A stretch of 64,000 nt of DNA. Origin: Variovorax sp. CF313. Lineage in GTDB: Bacteria; Pseudomonadota; Gammaproteobacteria; Burkholderiales; Burkholderiaceae_C. The notes beneath the pieces are model-generated. The model made no database searches. It saw nothing but the letters and a program-made list of their open reading frames with translations, and was not told the DNA's origin. Position 1 is the first letter of the stretch, and every line of letters starts with the position of its first letter. Of the stretch, positions 47,501 to 57,100 are shown one piece after another. A program made the position numbers and the translations under genes. Location of the stretch: contig NZ_AKIW01000020.1 of the NCBI RefSeq assembly GCF_000282635.1, positions 62,001-126,000 on the forward strand, in the 5' to 3' direction.

Positions 47501-47951
47501 CCCAGACCTTCAGTTGCGGGTAGTCGATGGCCTGGGCGGCGATGATGGTTTTCTCGAGCACGTCCAGCTCCTCGTTGTACGTGCAGATGAACACGTCCAG
47601 TGCCGGCACCTGCTCGCCGCGTCCGCGCAGCGCGGCCTCGCCGCGATCGGCCAGCCCGTGGTTGTCGCGCCGCCGCAGCAGCATGTGGATGGACATCAGC
47701 GTGTAGACGATGGCCGTCAGCTCGAAGACCAGGAAGACCCAGGCGAACAGGGTCTCGAAGCCGAGGTCCGAGGGCGGCATGGTCGCCACCACGCGCCAGA
47801 CGGCGTAGCGCATCAGCAGCAGGGCGGTGAGTGCCCCGAACAACGCGCGGTGGCCGATGCGCTCGACGCGGCCCCACGTCATCAGGAGAAGCGCGAGCCC
47901 CGCCACGAGGGCATTGAGCTGGAACTCCGGCGTGGCGATCAGGTGGGACAT
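44550..47951 (-). CDS. BcsA-like glycosyltransferase + PilZ-like domain fused in frame to NodT-type outer-membrane lipoprotein
   Basis: One uninterrupted 1,133-codon frame from ATG 47951. Residues 1-95 hold N-terminal membrane helices. Residues 118-345 are a family-2 processive glycosyltransferase with D153, D205-A-D207, E300-D301 and Q337-R-S-R-W341, the D/DxD/ED/QxxRW set of cellulose, alginate and curdlan synthases. More helices and the conserved FKVTAKG (462-468) follow. Residues 535-640 look like a PilZ c-di-GMP domain (RAATR 545-549, N563-I-A-V-D-G568). Residues 661-683 (FLRLSLLVLAAGLLLVVSGC) are a lipoprotein signal with Cys683, and 684-1133 are a NodT/OprM-type efflux outer-membrane channel. 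No stop separates the halves, and codon choice stays normal across the join. A GTG at 45971 (V661) could start a separate 473-residue lipoprotein. Natural fusion, internal cleavage at Cys683, internal initiation and an indel in the C6 run at 46025-46030 all remain possible. Confidence 0.85.
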   Translation of the reverse strand: MSHLIATPEFQLNALVAGLALLLMTWGRVERIGHRALFGALTALLLMRYAVWRVVATMPPSDLGFETLFAWVFLVFELTAIVYTLMSIHMLLRRRDNHGLADRGEAALRGRGEQVPALDVFICTYNEELDVLEKTIIAAQAIDYPQLKVWVLDDTRRDWLRDYCERRGVHYARRPDNSHAKAGNLNNGLRLSAEVTNAPFILVLDADFAPQRQIAYRMLGLFDDPKVGLVQTPQFYYNADPIQHNLRATNSWVDEQRVFFDVLQPAKDAVDSAFCVGTSFIVRRDLITAAGGFPVGSVCEDIHTTYLLLRHGHITRWLGERLSHGLSAESIVDYINQRSRWCLGTVQLALLPQGPLRGKGYSLSARLHFLHGLLHWLGKPFMAMIMVAPALYWYAGVSVFHATPQAFATYGLPPLVMFWAYSYWISQRRCLPVFSEVSQLVAAMAVTSTLLAAMLKPFGHPFKVTAKGLDRSKTVVHWKLVAVFGGLLVALQGGGASAVMSGAALTPGDQLNLVWTGIALILCLGALIACVDLPRPDQEERFPWRAATRVRTATGEGDSRFVNIAVDGALLEGGALLKRLRVGQALEVYVDAVGWLPALVAGRRRTSAELRFAGTETQREQLVSHVFNVLPSHVAVQVRPWGAASALLASAGFRAPGAGFVRLFLRLSLLVLAAGLLLVVSGCNLTPPLKQPDLAVPSSWPAGQAVPASEPADWRSFVRDDELRGLIATALNQNRDLRVYAARAREARAAYAGSRASLFPQIGLSSHAQRAQTTTQGSLSPVGNVPSDGRISNSFDVQAGVTSYELDFFGRQQSTAQQSGSLAEAGDKDYAAARMSLVGEVTNAYLTLRADRAQLALASANEASLSSNADMIGRAKAAGGAAQLDVFRAQSLLQNARVRQEEYRMRVAQDLQGLNVLVGQPVSPDTGAARPWPEQSTESVAAGLPSSLLQRRPDLLAAYARVEAANSGVGAAKAAMLPTISLTALAGGVSGELSTLLSSGSRSWAGVLGVSLPLFDWGRRSANITGSEERLAAAMASYESAAQVAFRETANALIASDHLRPQLQAQQSRVQALENVARISRTRFRSGLEDYFSSQDAQRELYSEQQQLIELQLKEAVNMVNLYKALGGGWSST

Positions 47952-49252
47952 GATGGATTGGCTCCGGTTGCGGCGGTCTTGCCGGTGAATGGGTTGAAGC
48001 CGGTGGCGGCCAATGCGATCCACGCAGTGGCGCCCAGGTGCGGCCAGTGGTAGTAGAAGAAGTCGGCGCCCGCCGAGTCGGGCCCGATGGCCAGCCCGGT
48101 GGAGATGCGGGGAGCGGGGGTGGCGTAGTACAGGCCGTTGTCGGCGCGTTGCGACGCCAGCAGGCGCCACAGCGCTTCGGGCGCCGCGCCCTTGCGGGCC
48201 ACCAGCGTGGCGGCGACCTGCGCGCTGCCTTCGGTCCAGATGCCGTCGGGGCTGCGCGAGAAGCCGTAGCCTTCGCCGAAGCGATGGTTCTTCTCCACCC
48301 ATTCGAGCCCCCGCATCCAGCCGCAGGAACGGTCGGTAGCCGCCAGCAGCGGCCAGAGCTGGGCATCGAGCCCGGAGCCTTCGGTGGCGATGGTGGCGCC
48401 GTCTTCCTTGGTGCCGATGTTGAAGCGCTGCTCGGACGGGTTCCACATGCGGGTCACGAAATCGAGCGCGGTGCGCGCCTGCTGGGTCTCGGCCTCGCCT
48501 TGCCCGCCGGCGCGCGCCGCCCACGCAGCGACCACCGCGATATCGATGTTGTGCTCGGTCGACTTCCAGGTCTGGGGGCGCTGCTTGTTGTCCCAGCCGT
48601 ACCAGCCGCCGTTGTAGCCGTCGGGGGCGTTCCGGGCGCGCGTGCGCTGCTCGATCCAGCCGAGCAGTTTTCGCGCGCTCGCCAGATAGGCTGGCGACGG
48701 TTCGGCCTGGTTCAGGTTCAACAGCAGCAGTGCGGCCCATGCCACGTTGCCCGTCGCGGTGCTCACCTGGTAGGCGTCGGCGATCCATTGCTTTTTGCCC
48801 GCATCCCAGTAGCCCGGCAGCGCGGCCTTGTCCTCCGTCATCGGCCCGGCGCGATAGGCGTTGCGCACGCGCCCGTCGGCCACGTTCGGGTCGCGCTCGA
48901 GCGCGCGGACGATCGCGTCGCCGATGCGCCTGGCCGAGCCCGCGTCGCCGCATGCCAGCAGCGCGATGCCGGCCAGTGCGTTGTCGTAGGTGAAGGCTGC
49001 GCCCGCCAGCGCGGGTTCCAGCGGTGGCGTGCCCTGGCCGCCTGCGGCGAGCCTGTAGCTGGCAAGGAAGAGGGGGCCGGACGCAGCGCCCTTCTGGTCT
49101 TCGGCCACCGCCCGTCGCAAACCCTCACAGCTTTGCTGTGCGAGCCGCTGCTGCGTGGCACCGGGTTGCTCGGCGAGCGCCGGCGGCGAGGCCAGCGCCG
49201 CCAGGGCGGCCGCGCAATGCGCCAGGGCCAGGCCGCGGGGGGAAAAACGCAT
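47939..49252 (-). CDS. exported (alpha/alpha)6-barrel-like protein of the polysaccharide operon
   Basis: This 437-residue protein has a signal peptide (MRFSPRGLALAHCAAALAAL, cleavage near PALA-EQ). The mature chain is helical and rich in Trp/Tyr/Gly loops between Ala/Leu helices. Examples are GWYGWDNKQRPQTWKSTEHN, FSRSPDGIWTEGSAQVAATL and YYHWPHLGATAWIALAATGF. This pattern fits six-hairpin (alpha/alpha)6 glycosidase-like folds, in which acidic residues in WTEG-type loops are often catalytic. I cannot assign a GH family. It sits between the HlyD gene and the glycosyltransferase fusion gene and overlaps the latter by 13 bases. By analogy with BcsZ in cellulose operons, it may trim or edit the exported glycan in the periplasm. 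Confidence 0.72.
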   Translation of the reverse strand: MRFSPRGLALAHCAAALAALASPPALAEQPGATQQRLAQQSCEGLRRAVAEDQKGAASGPLFLASYRLAAGGQGTPPLEPALAGAAFTYDNALAGIALLACGDAGSARRIGDAIVRALERDPNVADGRVRNAYRAGPMTEDKAALPGYWDAGKKQWIADAYQVSTATGNVAWAALLLLNLNQAEPSPAYLASARKLLGWIEQRTRARNAPDGYNGGWYGWDNKQRPQTWKSTEHNIDIAVVAAWAARAGGQGEAETQQARTALDFVTRMWNPSEQRFNIGTKEDGATIATEGSGLDAQLWPLLAATDRSCGWMRGLEWVEKNHRFGEGYGFSRSPDGIWTEGSAQVAATLVARKGAAPEALWRLLASQRADNGLYYATPAPRISTGLAIGPDSAGADFFYYHWPHLGATAWIALAATGFNPFTGKTAATGANPSCPT

Positions 49253-49289
49253 GCTTGTCTTTCGATGCAGGGCAGTTCATTGCCTGTAC

Positions 49290-50591
49290 TCAGGACCTGA
49301 GGCTGGCCGAGACCACCTTGCCGGGCGCGCACAGGTTGCTCTCGCCGGCGGACTGCGCCTTCGGCGGCTCGTTGCTGTCGATGCGCGCCACGGCGTAGAT
49401 GGAGCCCTGCTCGGCAAAGGGGAAGGGCACGCTGTAGGTGCTCTGCAGCGCGTCCGATGCCACCGGCAGCAATTGCTCCACGCGCGCCGGCACCGATGCG
49501 ACGGCCTGGCCGACCTTCACGTCAAGCACCGAACCGATGCTCAGCCGCTTGGCCAGCCGGGCCGGAAACACCGCCACCACGCCCAGCCGGCTGCAATCGG
49601 TGACGCGCACCAGCGACTGTCCCGCCGTGACGTACGCGCCTTCGGGCGCCAGCACGGTGTGGACCTGCCCCGGCTGGGTGGCCTTGATCTCGTAGGAGGA
49701 CAGTTTCTCCACCCGCTGGCGCTCCTCTTCCTCGAGCGCCGCCACCTGCTTGAGTTGCTGGAGGATGGCGGTGCCGTCCTGCCGGGCACGGTCGACACTG
49801 TTGCGCAGCACGCCGCGCCGGCTCTCCAGCGTCTGGAACAGGCTGTTGCCGCCTGTTCCCACGAAGGCGCCCTGTCCGGCGCTCGCCACCGTCTGGGCCT
49901 GCCCGGCGAAGGCCTGTGCCGCCACCGCGGCGTTGGCACGCGCCGTGTTCAGCTGGGCCTCGGACGCGTTCATCACCTGCTCGCTGATCGCCCCCTGTTC
50001 CAGCAGCGCCTGGTTGGTGCGGACCTTGTTCTCCTGCTCCTCCACGACGCTCTGCGCCACGTCGCGCTGGCGCTGGGCGATCTGCCAGGCCTCCCAGGCC
50101 TGGGCCAGCGAGGCCTCGCGATGGACATTGGCCTCATGGCCGACGAACTTCATTTCCTGGCTGTCGGCCTTGAACTGGTTGCCGAGCTGCGCAAGCTGGC
50201 TCTGCAGCGCGAGGTGCTGCGATCTCAGGGTGGTCAGTAATTCCTGGCTGACGGTCGGATTGCGTACCGTGGCCACGACGGTGCCGGCTTCGACCGCATC
50301 GCGCGTGTGGACCACCATCCGGGTGACCACGCCGTTGATCGGCGAGGTGATCAGCCCTACCGGCGCCTGCAACACGGCCCGGGTGGCCTGCGAGGACAGC
50401 AGCGGCTGGATCAGCGTCTCGACCATCAGCCACAGCACGAACGCGAGCAGCCCGTAGCCCGCGAGCTTGGGCACGAAAGCGCCCCGCTGCCGGTGGCGGC
50501 CGGACGAGCCGGAAGGTCGGCGTGCCGAGGCGCGGGCATTGCGCCTTAGGGCGCGGGAAGGACGGAACGAACCGGTTTTCGAGACATGCAT
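49290..50591 (-). CDS. HlyD/EmrA-type membrane fusion protein of the polysaccharide operon
   Basis: This 433-residue periplasmic adaptor starts at ATG 50591 (GAGAGG seven bases upstream). A basic 42-residue cytoplasmic tail precedes one membrane helix (43-65, YGLLAFVLWLMVETLIQPLL). A split lipoyl domain (PINGVVTRMVVHTRDAVEAG) and a long coiled-coil hairpin rich in Ala/Gln/Glu follow (about 110-270). The second lipoyl half has KATQPGQVHTVLAPEGAYVT, and the barrel is at the C-terminus. Such adaptors normally link an inner-membrane pump to a TolC/NodT channel. Here no pump is present, only a glycosyltransferase and the NodT channel, so it probably bridges glycan synthesis to export. It is first in the operon, behind a 538-base upstream region. 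Confidence 0.88.
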   Translation of the reverse strand: MHVSKTGSFRPSRALRRNARASARRPSGSSGRHRQRGAFVPKLAGYGLLAFVLWLMVETLIQPLLSSQATRAVLQAPVGLITSPINGVVTRMVVHTRDAVEAGTVVATVRNPTVSQELLTTLRSQHLALQSQLAQLGNQFKADSQEMKFVGHEANVHREASLAQAWEAWQIAQRQRDVAQSVVEEQENKVRTNQALLEQGAISEQVMNASEAQLNTARANAAVAAQAFAGQAQTVASAGQGAFVGTGGNSLFQTLESRRGVLRNSVDRARQDGTAILQQLKQVAALEEEERQRVEKLSSYEIKATQPGQVHTVLAPEGAYVTAGQSLVRVTDCSRLGVVAVFPARLAKRLSIGSVLDVKVGQAVASVPARVEQLLPVASDALQSTYSVPFPFAEQGSIYAVARIDSNEPPKAQSAGESNLCAPGKVVSASLRS

Positions 50592-51129
50592 ACCAACCTC
50601 TCGTGGCGACGGCGCACGCCGGAACGTCGGCGTACATCCATGGGATTGAAGAGACTGCCCGCGGCCCTCACGTGGCATGCTGCAGTGCAATATAAAGGTA
50701 GGGCAAAACCCGGATTTGGGCTGCTTCGAGGCGAAACAAAGTGTGCAAACTTCACATTTCAACCACAGCGCGAGTCAGGCCAAAGTCCTACAAAGGCGTC
50801 GGATTGCGCGCCGTTGACGATCAAAAGGCGCACAGGCATGCCGGCCGAGGCGGGGCCGGGCTTCTCAAGGGAATGCGCGGGGTGGCGGCGCCTAAAGACG
50901 CCGATGGGCGGCCCTTGCTCTTCCGCCATGCGGGATGGCGGGAGGCGAACCGGCGGGGTATTCAGTAACGATGCTGACCGCGGCCGCACAACCTGGCCAG
51001 GTTGCGCCGCTCGCCGATCCCCCCGCGCTGCGCTCGCCCGCGGCCGGGGCGAAACAGCCGGATGCGCCGCGGGGTGCGGAGCCGGCCGGGGCGACGAGGT
51101 AAGGAAGCCGGAAGAAGCGCGGTGGACCG
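50592..51129. other. gene-free region upstream of the HlyD operon
   Basis: These 538 bases separate the hlyD-like start from the stop of the alpha-2-macroglobulin gene, both on the minus strand. The part nearest hlyD (50680-50790) is AT-richer and includes TTTATATTG on the minus strand (about 50698-50690), a plausible -10 region, so the operon promoter is probably here. The rest is GC-rich with no convincing gene, hairpin-plus-U terminator or repeat that I can see. Confidence 0.55.
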
Positions 51130-54100
51130 CTACTTCGCCGCTTCCACCTTCACCCGCGCATTCGGCGTCTCGCCGAACATCTCGGGCGCGTACATCGCCT
51201 CGACGCGGCTCGGGGGCAATGCGAAGTCGCCGACGTTGTTCAGGCGCACCGTGTATTCCATCTTCACGACGCCCTTGGGCAGGTACTCGTAGTAGCTGCG
51301 GAAGGCCTCGAAGCTGCGCTCCTCGAATGCCGGCCAGCCGGAGCCGCTCTTCTTCTCGCCCTGCGTGGCGATCTGCGAATCGCGACCCAGACCGCTGCCG
51401 AGGATGGTGGCGCCGCCGGGGATCGGGTCGCTGATGACGACCCAGGTCATGTCGGTGCTGGCGTTGACCTCGATGCTCACGCGCAGCACGTCGCCGCGCG
51501 TGTACTTGCCGGCCACGGCCTGCTCGACCGGGGTGATGGTCTTCTTGAGCGCATAGCCGGCCGCGAACGGCGCCTTCAGCTGCACGGCCGCGATCGACTG
51601 CAGCGTGAGCCACGGCTTGCCGGTGCCCTGTTGCGTGACCAGCAGCGTGTCGCGCACGGGTGCACCCGACGGCGATGCAGCCCACGGCAGGAACATCGTG
51701 TTGTTCTTCAGGTTGCCCGGCGAGGCGGGCGCGCCGAAGAAGGTGGTCTGGTTGGGCGCGCCGGTGGTGTCGCTGGTCTTCACGCGCTCGACCTTGCTCC
51801 AGTCGACCTGCGCCTTCACCGCGCCGAGCGTGGCGGCGGTGACGCCGGCCACCGGGGTGCTCTCGAACACCTTGCTGAATTTCTCCAGCGCCAGCCCGCC
51901 CCACAGGTTGGCGGTGGTGGTGTGCCAGGCGCCGTTCTGCTGGCGGCCGATGAAGCCGTTGGCGAGCTTGCCGATGTCGTCCTTCCAGGCCGGGTCGTCC
52001 ATCACGCTGAGCAGCAGGCGGGCGGTGTTGACGTCGCCGTTGGTCATCAGCCACCACCAGTAGTCGTCCTGCTCGGTGCTGAAGATCAGCTTGGTGCCCT
52101 GGTACGACAGGCGCGCCTTCAGCACGTTGTTGGCTTCGTCCAGGCGCTGCTGTCGCTGCGGCACGTCGTTCACGCGCTTGAGGATGTTGAGCCAGTCGAT
52201 CACCGCGCCGGTGGGCCACTGGTTCGGCGCGATGGTGATGCTGCCGACCATGCTTCCCTTGGCCTTGCCGTAGCGCGAGAGCGCTTCGAGCGCGGCGAGC
52301 TTGCGCACGTCCAGGTCCTTGCGCGGGCTCCAGAACTCGCGCGTGATGCGGCCTTCGACGAACGCGATCAGGCCCGACTCCATCGGCGCGCGCACGTCGT
52401 CGGCGAGCGCAAAGGCGGGGTTGAGCTGCGCGGCCTCGTTCGTCGCCGCGAGCAGGTACGAGGTGAGGATGTCGCTGCCGCGGTTGGCCTCGCCGTCGCG
52501 CGGCGGGAAGTAGTTGGCCAAGCCGTCGCTGTCGAGGTACGTCGGCAGCTGGGCCAGCACGCTCTGCCACATCTTCGCGTCGCGCAGGCCGACCGACTTG
52601 CTGGTCTTCTGCTCGAGGCAAATGAAGGGGTAGTTCGCGAACCAGTCGCGCACGCCCGGCAGGCCCTCGGCCAGCTTGGGCTGCAGAGACAGCTTGAGGC
52701 CGCCGCGGCCGGGGAGGGCGTCGGCGGGCGGTGCCACGTCGAGCGTGAAGGGGCCATCGAGCTGCACCAGCGTGGCCTGCTGCACCGTGAGCGGCACCGA
52801 CGGGATGATGCGCTGGCGCACCTTGAGCGCGTCGCGCGCGCCGCCGATGGTGTCCTTGGCCTCGATTTCCCACAGGATGGCTTCGGCGCGCGTCTGCGCG
52901 AGCTGCGCGGGCGCGGTAACGGTCCAGGCCACCTCGCGTGCTTCGCCGGCCGGGATGTCCACGGTCTGCGTCTCCAGCGTGAGCAGGGTGGCGCGCGGCG
53001 TGGCCTCGACCTTCATCGGCTTCTGCGTGGTGTTGCGCAAGGTGATCTGCGCGCGGAACTGGTCGTCCTCGCGCACCAGCGGCGGCAGGCCGCTGATGAT
53101 CTGCAAATCCTGCGTGGCCTGGATGCTGGCCTGGCCGGTGCCGAACAGGCTGGCGCCCGAATCGGCCACGGCCACGATCTTGAAGGTGGTGAGCGCATCG
53201 TTCAGCGGCACCGTCACCACGGCCTGGCCATTGGCGTCGAGCACCACCTTCGGGTTCCACACGAGCAGGGTGTCGAGCAGTTCGCGCGTCTGGCCCTTGC
53301 CGCCGCCACCGCCTGCGGGCACGGCCTTGCGCCCGTAGTGGCGCCGGCCGACGATTTCCATCTGCGCGGTGGAGGTGCTCACGCCCCAGCTGCGCCGCTG
53401 CAGCATGGCGTTGAGCAGGTTCCAGCTGTCGTTGGGCATCAGCTCCAGCAGGGCCTGGTCGACCGCCGCAAGCGCCACTTCGGCGCCGGCGGCCGGCTTG
53501 CCGTCGGGCAGCTTGGCGCTGATGGTGACCTGCGCCTTGCTGCGGATCGGGTAGCTGGGCTTGTCGCTCGTGACGGTCACGTCGAGCTGGTGGGCGCGCG
53601 TGCCGACGCGGATCTCGGCCATGCCGAGGCGGTAGGCCGGCTTGCTCAGGTCGACCATGGCGGTCGGTGCCACGTATTCCTTGCCTTCGTACCAGAAGGC
53701 CGTCCACCACTCGCGCGGCGACTTGAAGCCCCAGGTGAAGAAGCTGTACCACGGCACTTCGCGCAGGCGGCCGCGCAGGGCGAGCACGCTCACGTAGGCG
53801 TTGGGCCCCCATTCGGGCTTGACCTGCAGGGTGACGGTCGGGTCCTTGCCGTCGAGCTGCACCACGTGCGTCTCGATGATGCCTTCGCGTTCCACTGCGA
53901 CCAGCGCGGTCGCGAAGCGGAACGGGCTGCGCACCTGGAACTTGGCGACTTCGCCGGGCTGGTAGCTCTTCTTCTCGGGCAGCACGTCGATGCGGTCGTT
54001 GTCCTCGCCGCCGAACCAGAGCTCGCCCTGCTTGGTCACGTAGACCGAGCTCACGGCCTTGGCGTCGCGGCCTTCGCCGTCGGTGGCGCTGGCGATGAGT

Positions 54101-57100
54101 TCGACCTCGCCGGCTTCCTTCAGCTCCGACTCGCACAGCAGCAGGCCGCGCGCATCGCTCTTGCCGCTGCAGACGGTGCCGATGTCCTTGGTCTCGGTCT
54201 TGTTGTCGTAGGTGTAGAAGCCGCCCACCATGCGCTTGCGGCTGGTGGTGGTGATGCGCGCCACGGCGCGCACGTTGAGCGTCACGTTGGCCTGAGGCTT
54301 GCCCGAGAGGTCGAGCGCGAGCGCCTGGAACTTCAGCTTCTGCGCAGTGGAAACCCAGCCCTCGGTCTTGATGCCGGCGATGACGGAGGCCGGCCACAGC
54401 GTCTGCGTGCTGCGGATGGTCTGCACCTCGCCGTTCGGGTCGGCGTAGGTGGCCTCCAGCAGCAGCTCGCGTGCGGCCTTGACCTTCGGCACCTTGTCGA
54501 TCGTGACCTTGCCGGCGCCGTCCTTGTTCAGCGTGAGGGGCAGCTTGTCTGCGATCACGCGGGTGTCGTTCACGCTGTTGAGGTCTTCCTCGCCCGAGCC
54601 GGCCTCGGCCGCGGCGCTGACTGCGGTGGCGGCCTCGCTGCCGTCCCCCTGCGCTGCGCGCGGCGGGTTGAAGCTGAAGGCGTCGTAGTCGGAGAAGCTC
54701 AGGCTCTTGCCGCGCACCATGGCCGACACGCGCACCGGCAGGTTGGCGGCGCCGCCGCCGGCCACGTAGTTGATCTGCACGTCGGTGGGCACGCTGGTGG
54801 CGGCCACCAGCGGCTTCTTGTCGGTGGGCGCGATGCGGCCTTCGAGCACGGGCAGGCGGAACTCCTCGACGCGGAACATGCCGGTGGAGAAGCTGCGGCC
54901 GTAGCCTTCGTCGCCATCGCTTTCGCCCTCGCCGTTGGCGTCCTTGCCGCCGCCGGTGCGCAGCATCACCTCGTACACGCCGAGCTTGGCGGCCGGCGGA
55001 ATGGGGAATGTGTTCTCCGCGCTCAGGCCGCCGGTGGCGGTCTTGCGCCATTTCAGCGGCTGCGTGAAGCGCTGGCCACTGCCCACGTGGGTGATGACCA
55101 GCGTGTCGGGCCGGTTCTCGGGCAGGCCGAAGCCCTTGCTGGTCTGCGTGCGGATCAGGCTCTTCATCGACACCGTCTCGCCGGCGCGCAGCAGCGTGCG
55201 GTCGAAGATCGTGTGGGCGACGCGGTCGGCCTCGGCCTGCATGCTGGTCGGCACGTTGAAGCGCCAGGGCTCGATGCCGCGCTGCCAGTCGCTCCAGGTG
55301 AAGGCGAGATCTTCCACGCCCTTGTCGTCCTTGGCGCGGGCGCTGACGAACCAGGCCGCCGTGTCGTATTCGTTCGGACCGTTGCACGACGGCGCCTGCG
55401 GCGAGATGCCATTGAGCATGACCACGCCGTTGGCATCGGTGGTGCCGGTGGCCACGGCCTTGCCGTCGCAGCCCGACACACGCACATCGGCGCCGGCCAC
55501 GACCTTGCCCTTGTCCAGCGTGGTGACCCAGGCCATCGAGTTCTCGCGGCCCAGCTTGAAGTGCACCGCCAGGTTGGTGGCCAGCGCGGTGGTGCGCACG
55601 TACATCGTGCGCCCGGCGTTGTAGCGCTCGTCGAGCAGCGCCTCACCCAGCTTCTGCGAGGCGATTTCGAGCACGTGGAAGCCCGGCGTCAGCGGGATGC
55701 CGATGACCTCGAAGGGGCGCGGATCGCCGCTGTCCGACTTGGGCATGTCCAGCGCCTTCACGCCCGACTGGCCCGCCAGCAGCGACAGCATGCGGGTCTG
55801 CAGCGTGGTGCGGTCGTCCTTGTCGATGACCGGGGGCAGCGGGCCCTTCACGTCCTTGCGGGCCTGTTCGCGCGAGATGGTGAAGCTGTCGTAGCGGCGC
55901 ACCTTGCGGAACCACGCGATGATTTCCGCGTCGGTCTTCGGGTTCATGTCGCTCACCTTGCCGGGCGTGAGGGCATTCACCATCAGCTTCGGCTCCACGC
56001 GGCGCACGGTGACCGGCATCATGGCCGGGGTGTCGGGCTCGGCCAGGCGCTCGACCACGCCGAAGGGCGAGGCGGCGAACTTGGCCAGCGGCGGCATCGC
56101 GCCGGTCGCCACCTTCAGCGGAAAGCTGCCGGGCGAGGCCAGCGGGCGGCCCGAGGCGTCCTCGAACTTCGAGGGCAGCTCGATGCTGAACTGCGCGCTC
56201 TCGGCCAGCGGCGGGCCGAAGTACACGCCGTTGACCACGTCATCGTCGCTCTGCGTGCTGCCTTCGATCTGGGCCTTGACGGTCTCACCCTTGCCCTTGA
56301 GCTCGATCTGCGAAGCCAGTTTGCGCGTGACCGGCGCGTTGAAGGTCAGCTGCATCGGGCGCAGCGGCAGGCAGCCGGCCTGCGCGTTCTCGCGCTCGCA
56401 GGTGAACGACACGGCGAAGGGCTCGCGCACCTGGAAGTCGAAGCGGCGTTCCACGTTGTTGGGCACGCCCGAGGGCGTGGCCACGCCCTTGCCATAGACG
56501 ATCTGCACCTTCGCACCGGGCGTCAGCGTGCGGTTGCATTGCATCGTGACGAAGCGCAGCGGGTCTTTCTCTGCCGCCTTGTCGCGGCCGAAGGCCTTGA
56601 GCAGGCCGGCGCGCTGATCGCCATCGAGCAGCTTGACCGGAATGCGCTCGCCCACGCCGTCGGCCGCGCACCAGACGTTCTGGCGCACGCTGTCGAGCGT
56701 GGCCGCGCCGTTGAGCTCCAGCATGAACATCTGCTGCTCGTCGATGCGGCTGTAGCTGCCCGGCATGTAGTTGCGCACGAACGGGCCGCCGGTGTTGAAC
56801 TGGTAGCGCTCGGGTCCGGTGAGTTCGCCGGACGCGGGCTTGAAGGTGGGAATGCGGGTGACCGTGCAGCGCACGCCGGGCGGCAGGTCGTTCTCGAAGT
56901 CGTAGACCCAGGCCTTGGCGTCGGTCCAGCGGCCGGTACCCTTGGCGGCCTGCGCGTCGGTGCAACTCACCGCAAGCGGGGCAGGGGCCTTGGGGTCGCC
57001 GAAGTTGACGGCCGCCTGGTCGAACTTGGCGACGACCTGGCGCACGCGGGCGACTTCGCCTTGCGGCGTGAGGCTGGTTATCTGGAGGGCAAAGCCCGGG

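Noticed and set aside
44388..48053. A plus-strand open frame of 1,221 codons opposite the synthase-channel fusion
   Set aside because: Antisense shadow: the minus frame holds every glycosyltransferase and channel motif. The long shadow only reflects GC-rich codon bias.
50675..50700. A sigma-54-like GG...GC pair (TGGCATGCTGCAGTGC) upstream of the HlyD operon
   Set aside because: It lies on the plus strand, pointing away from the operon, and the spacing between GG and GC is one base too long.
50586..51434. Open plus-strand frames in the 538-base region upstream of the HlyD gene
   Set aside because: Arg/Ser-rich composition, no ribosome site and overlap with the macroglobulin 3' end; not gene-like.
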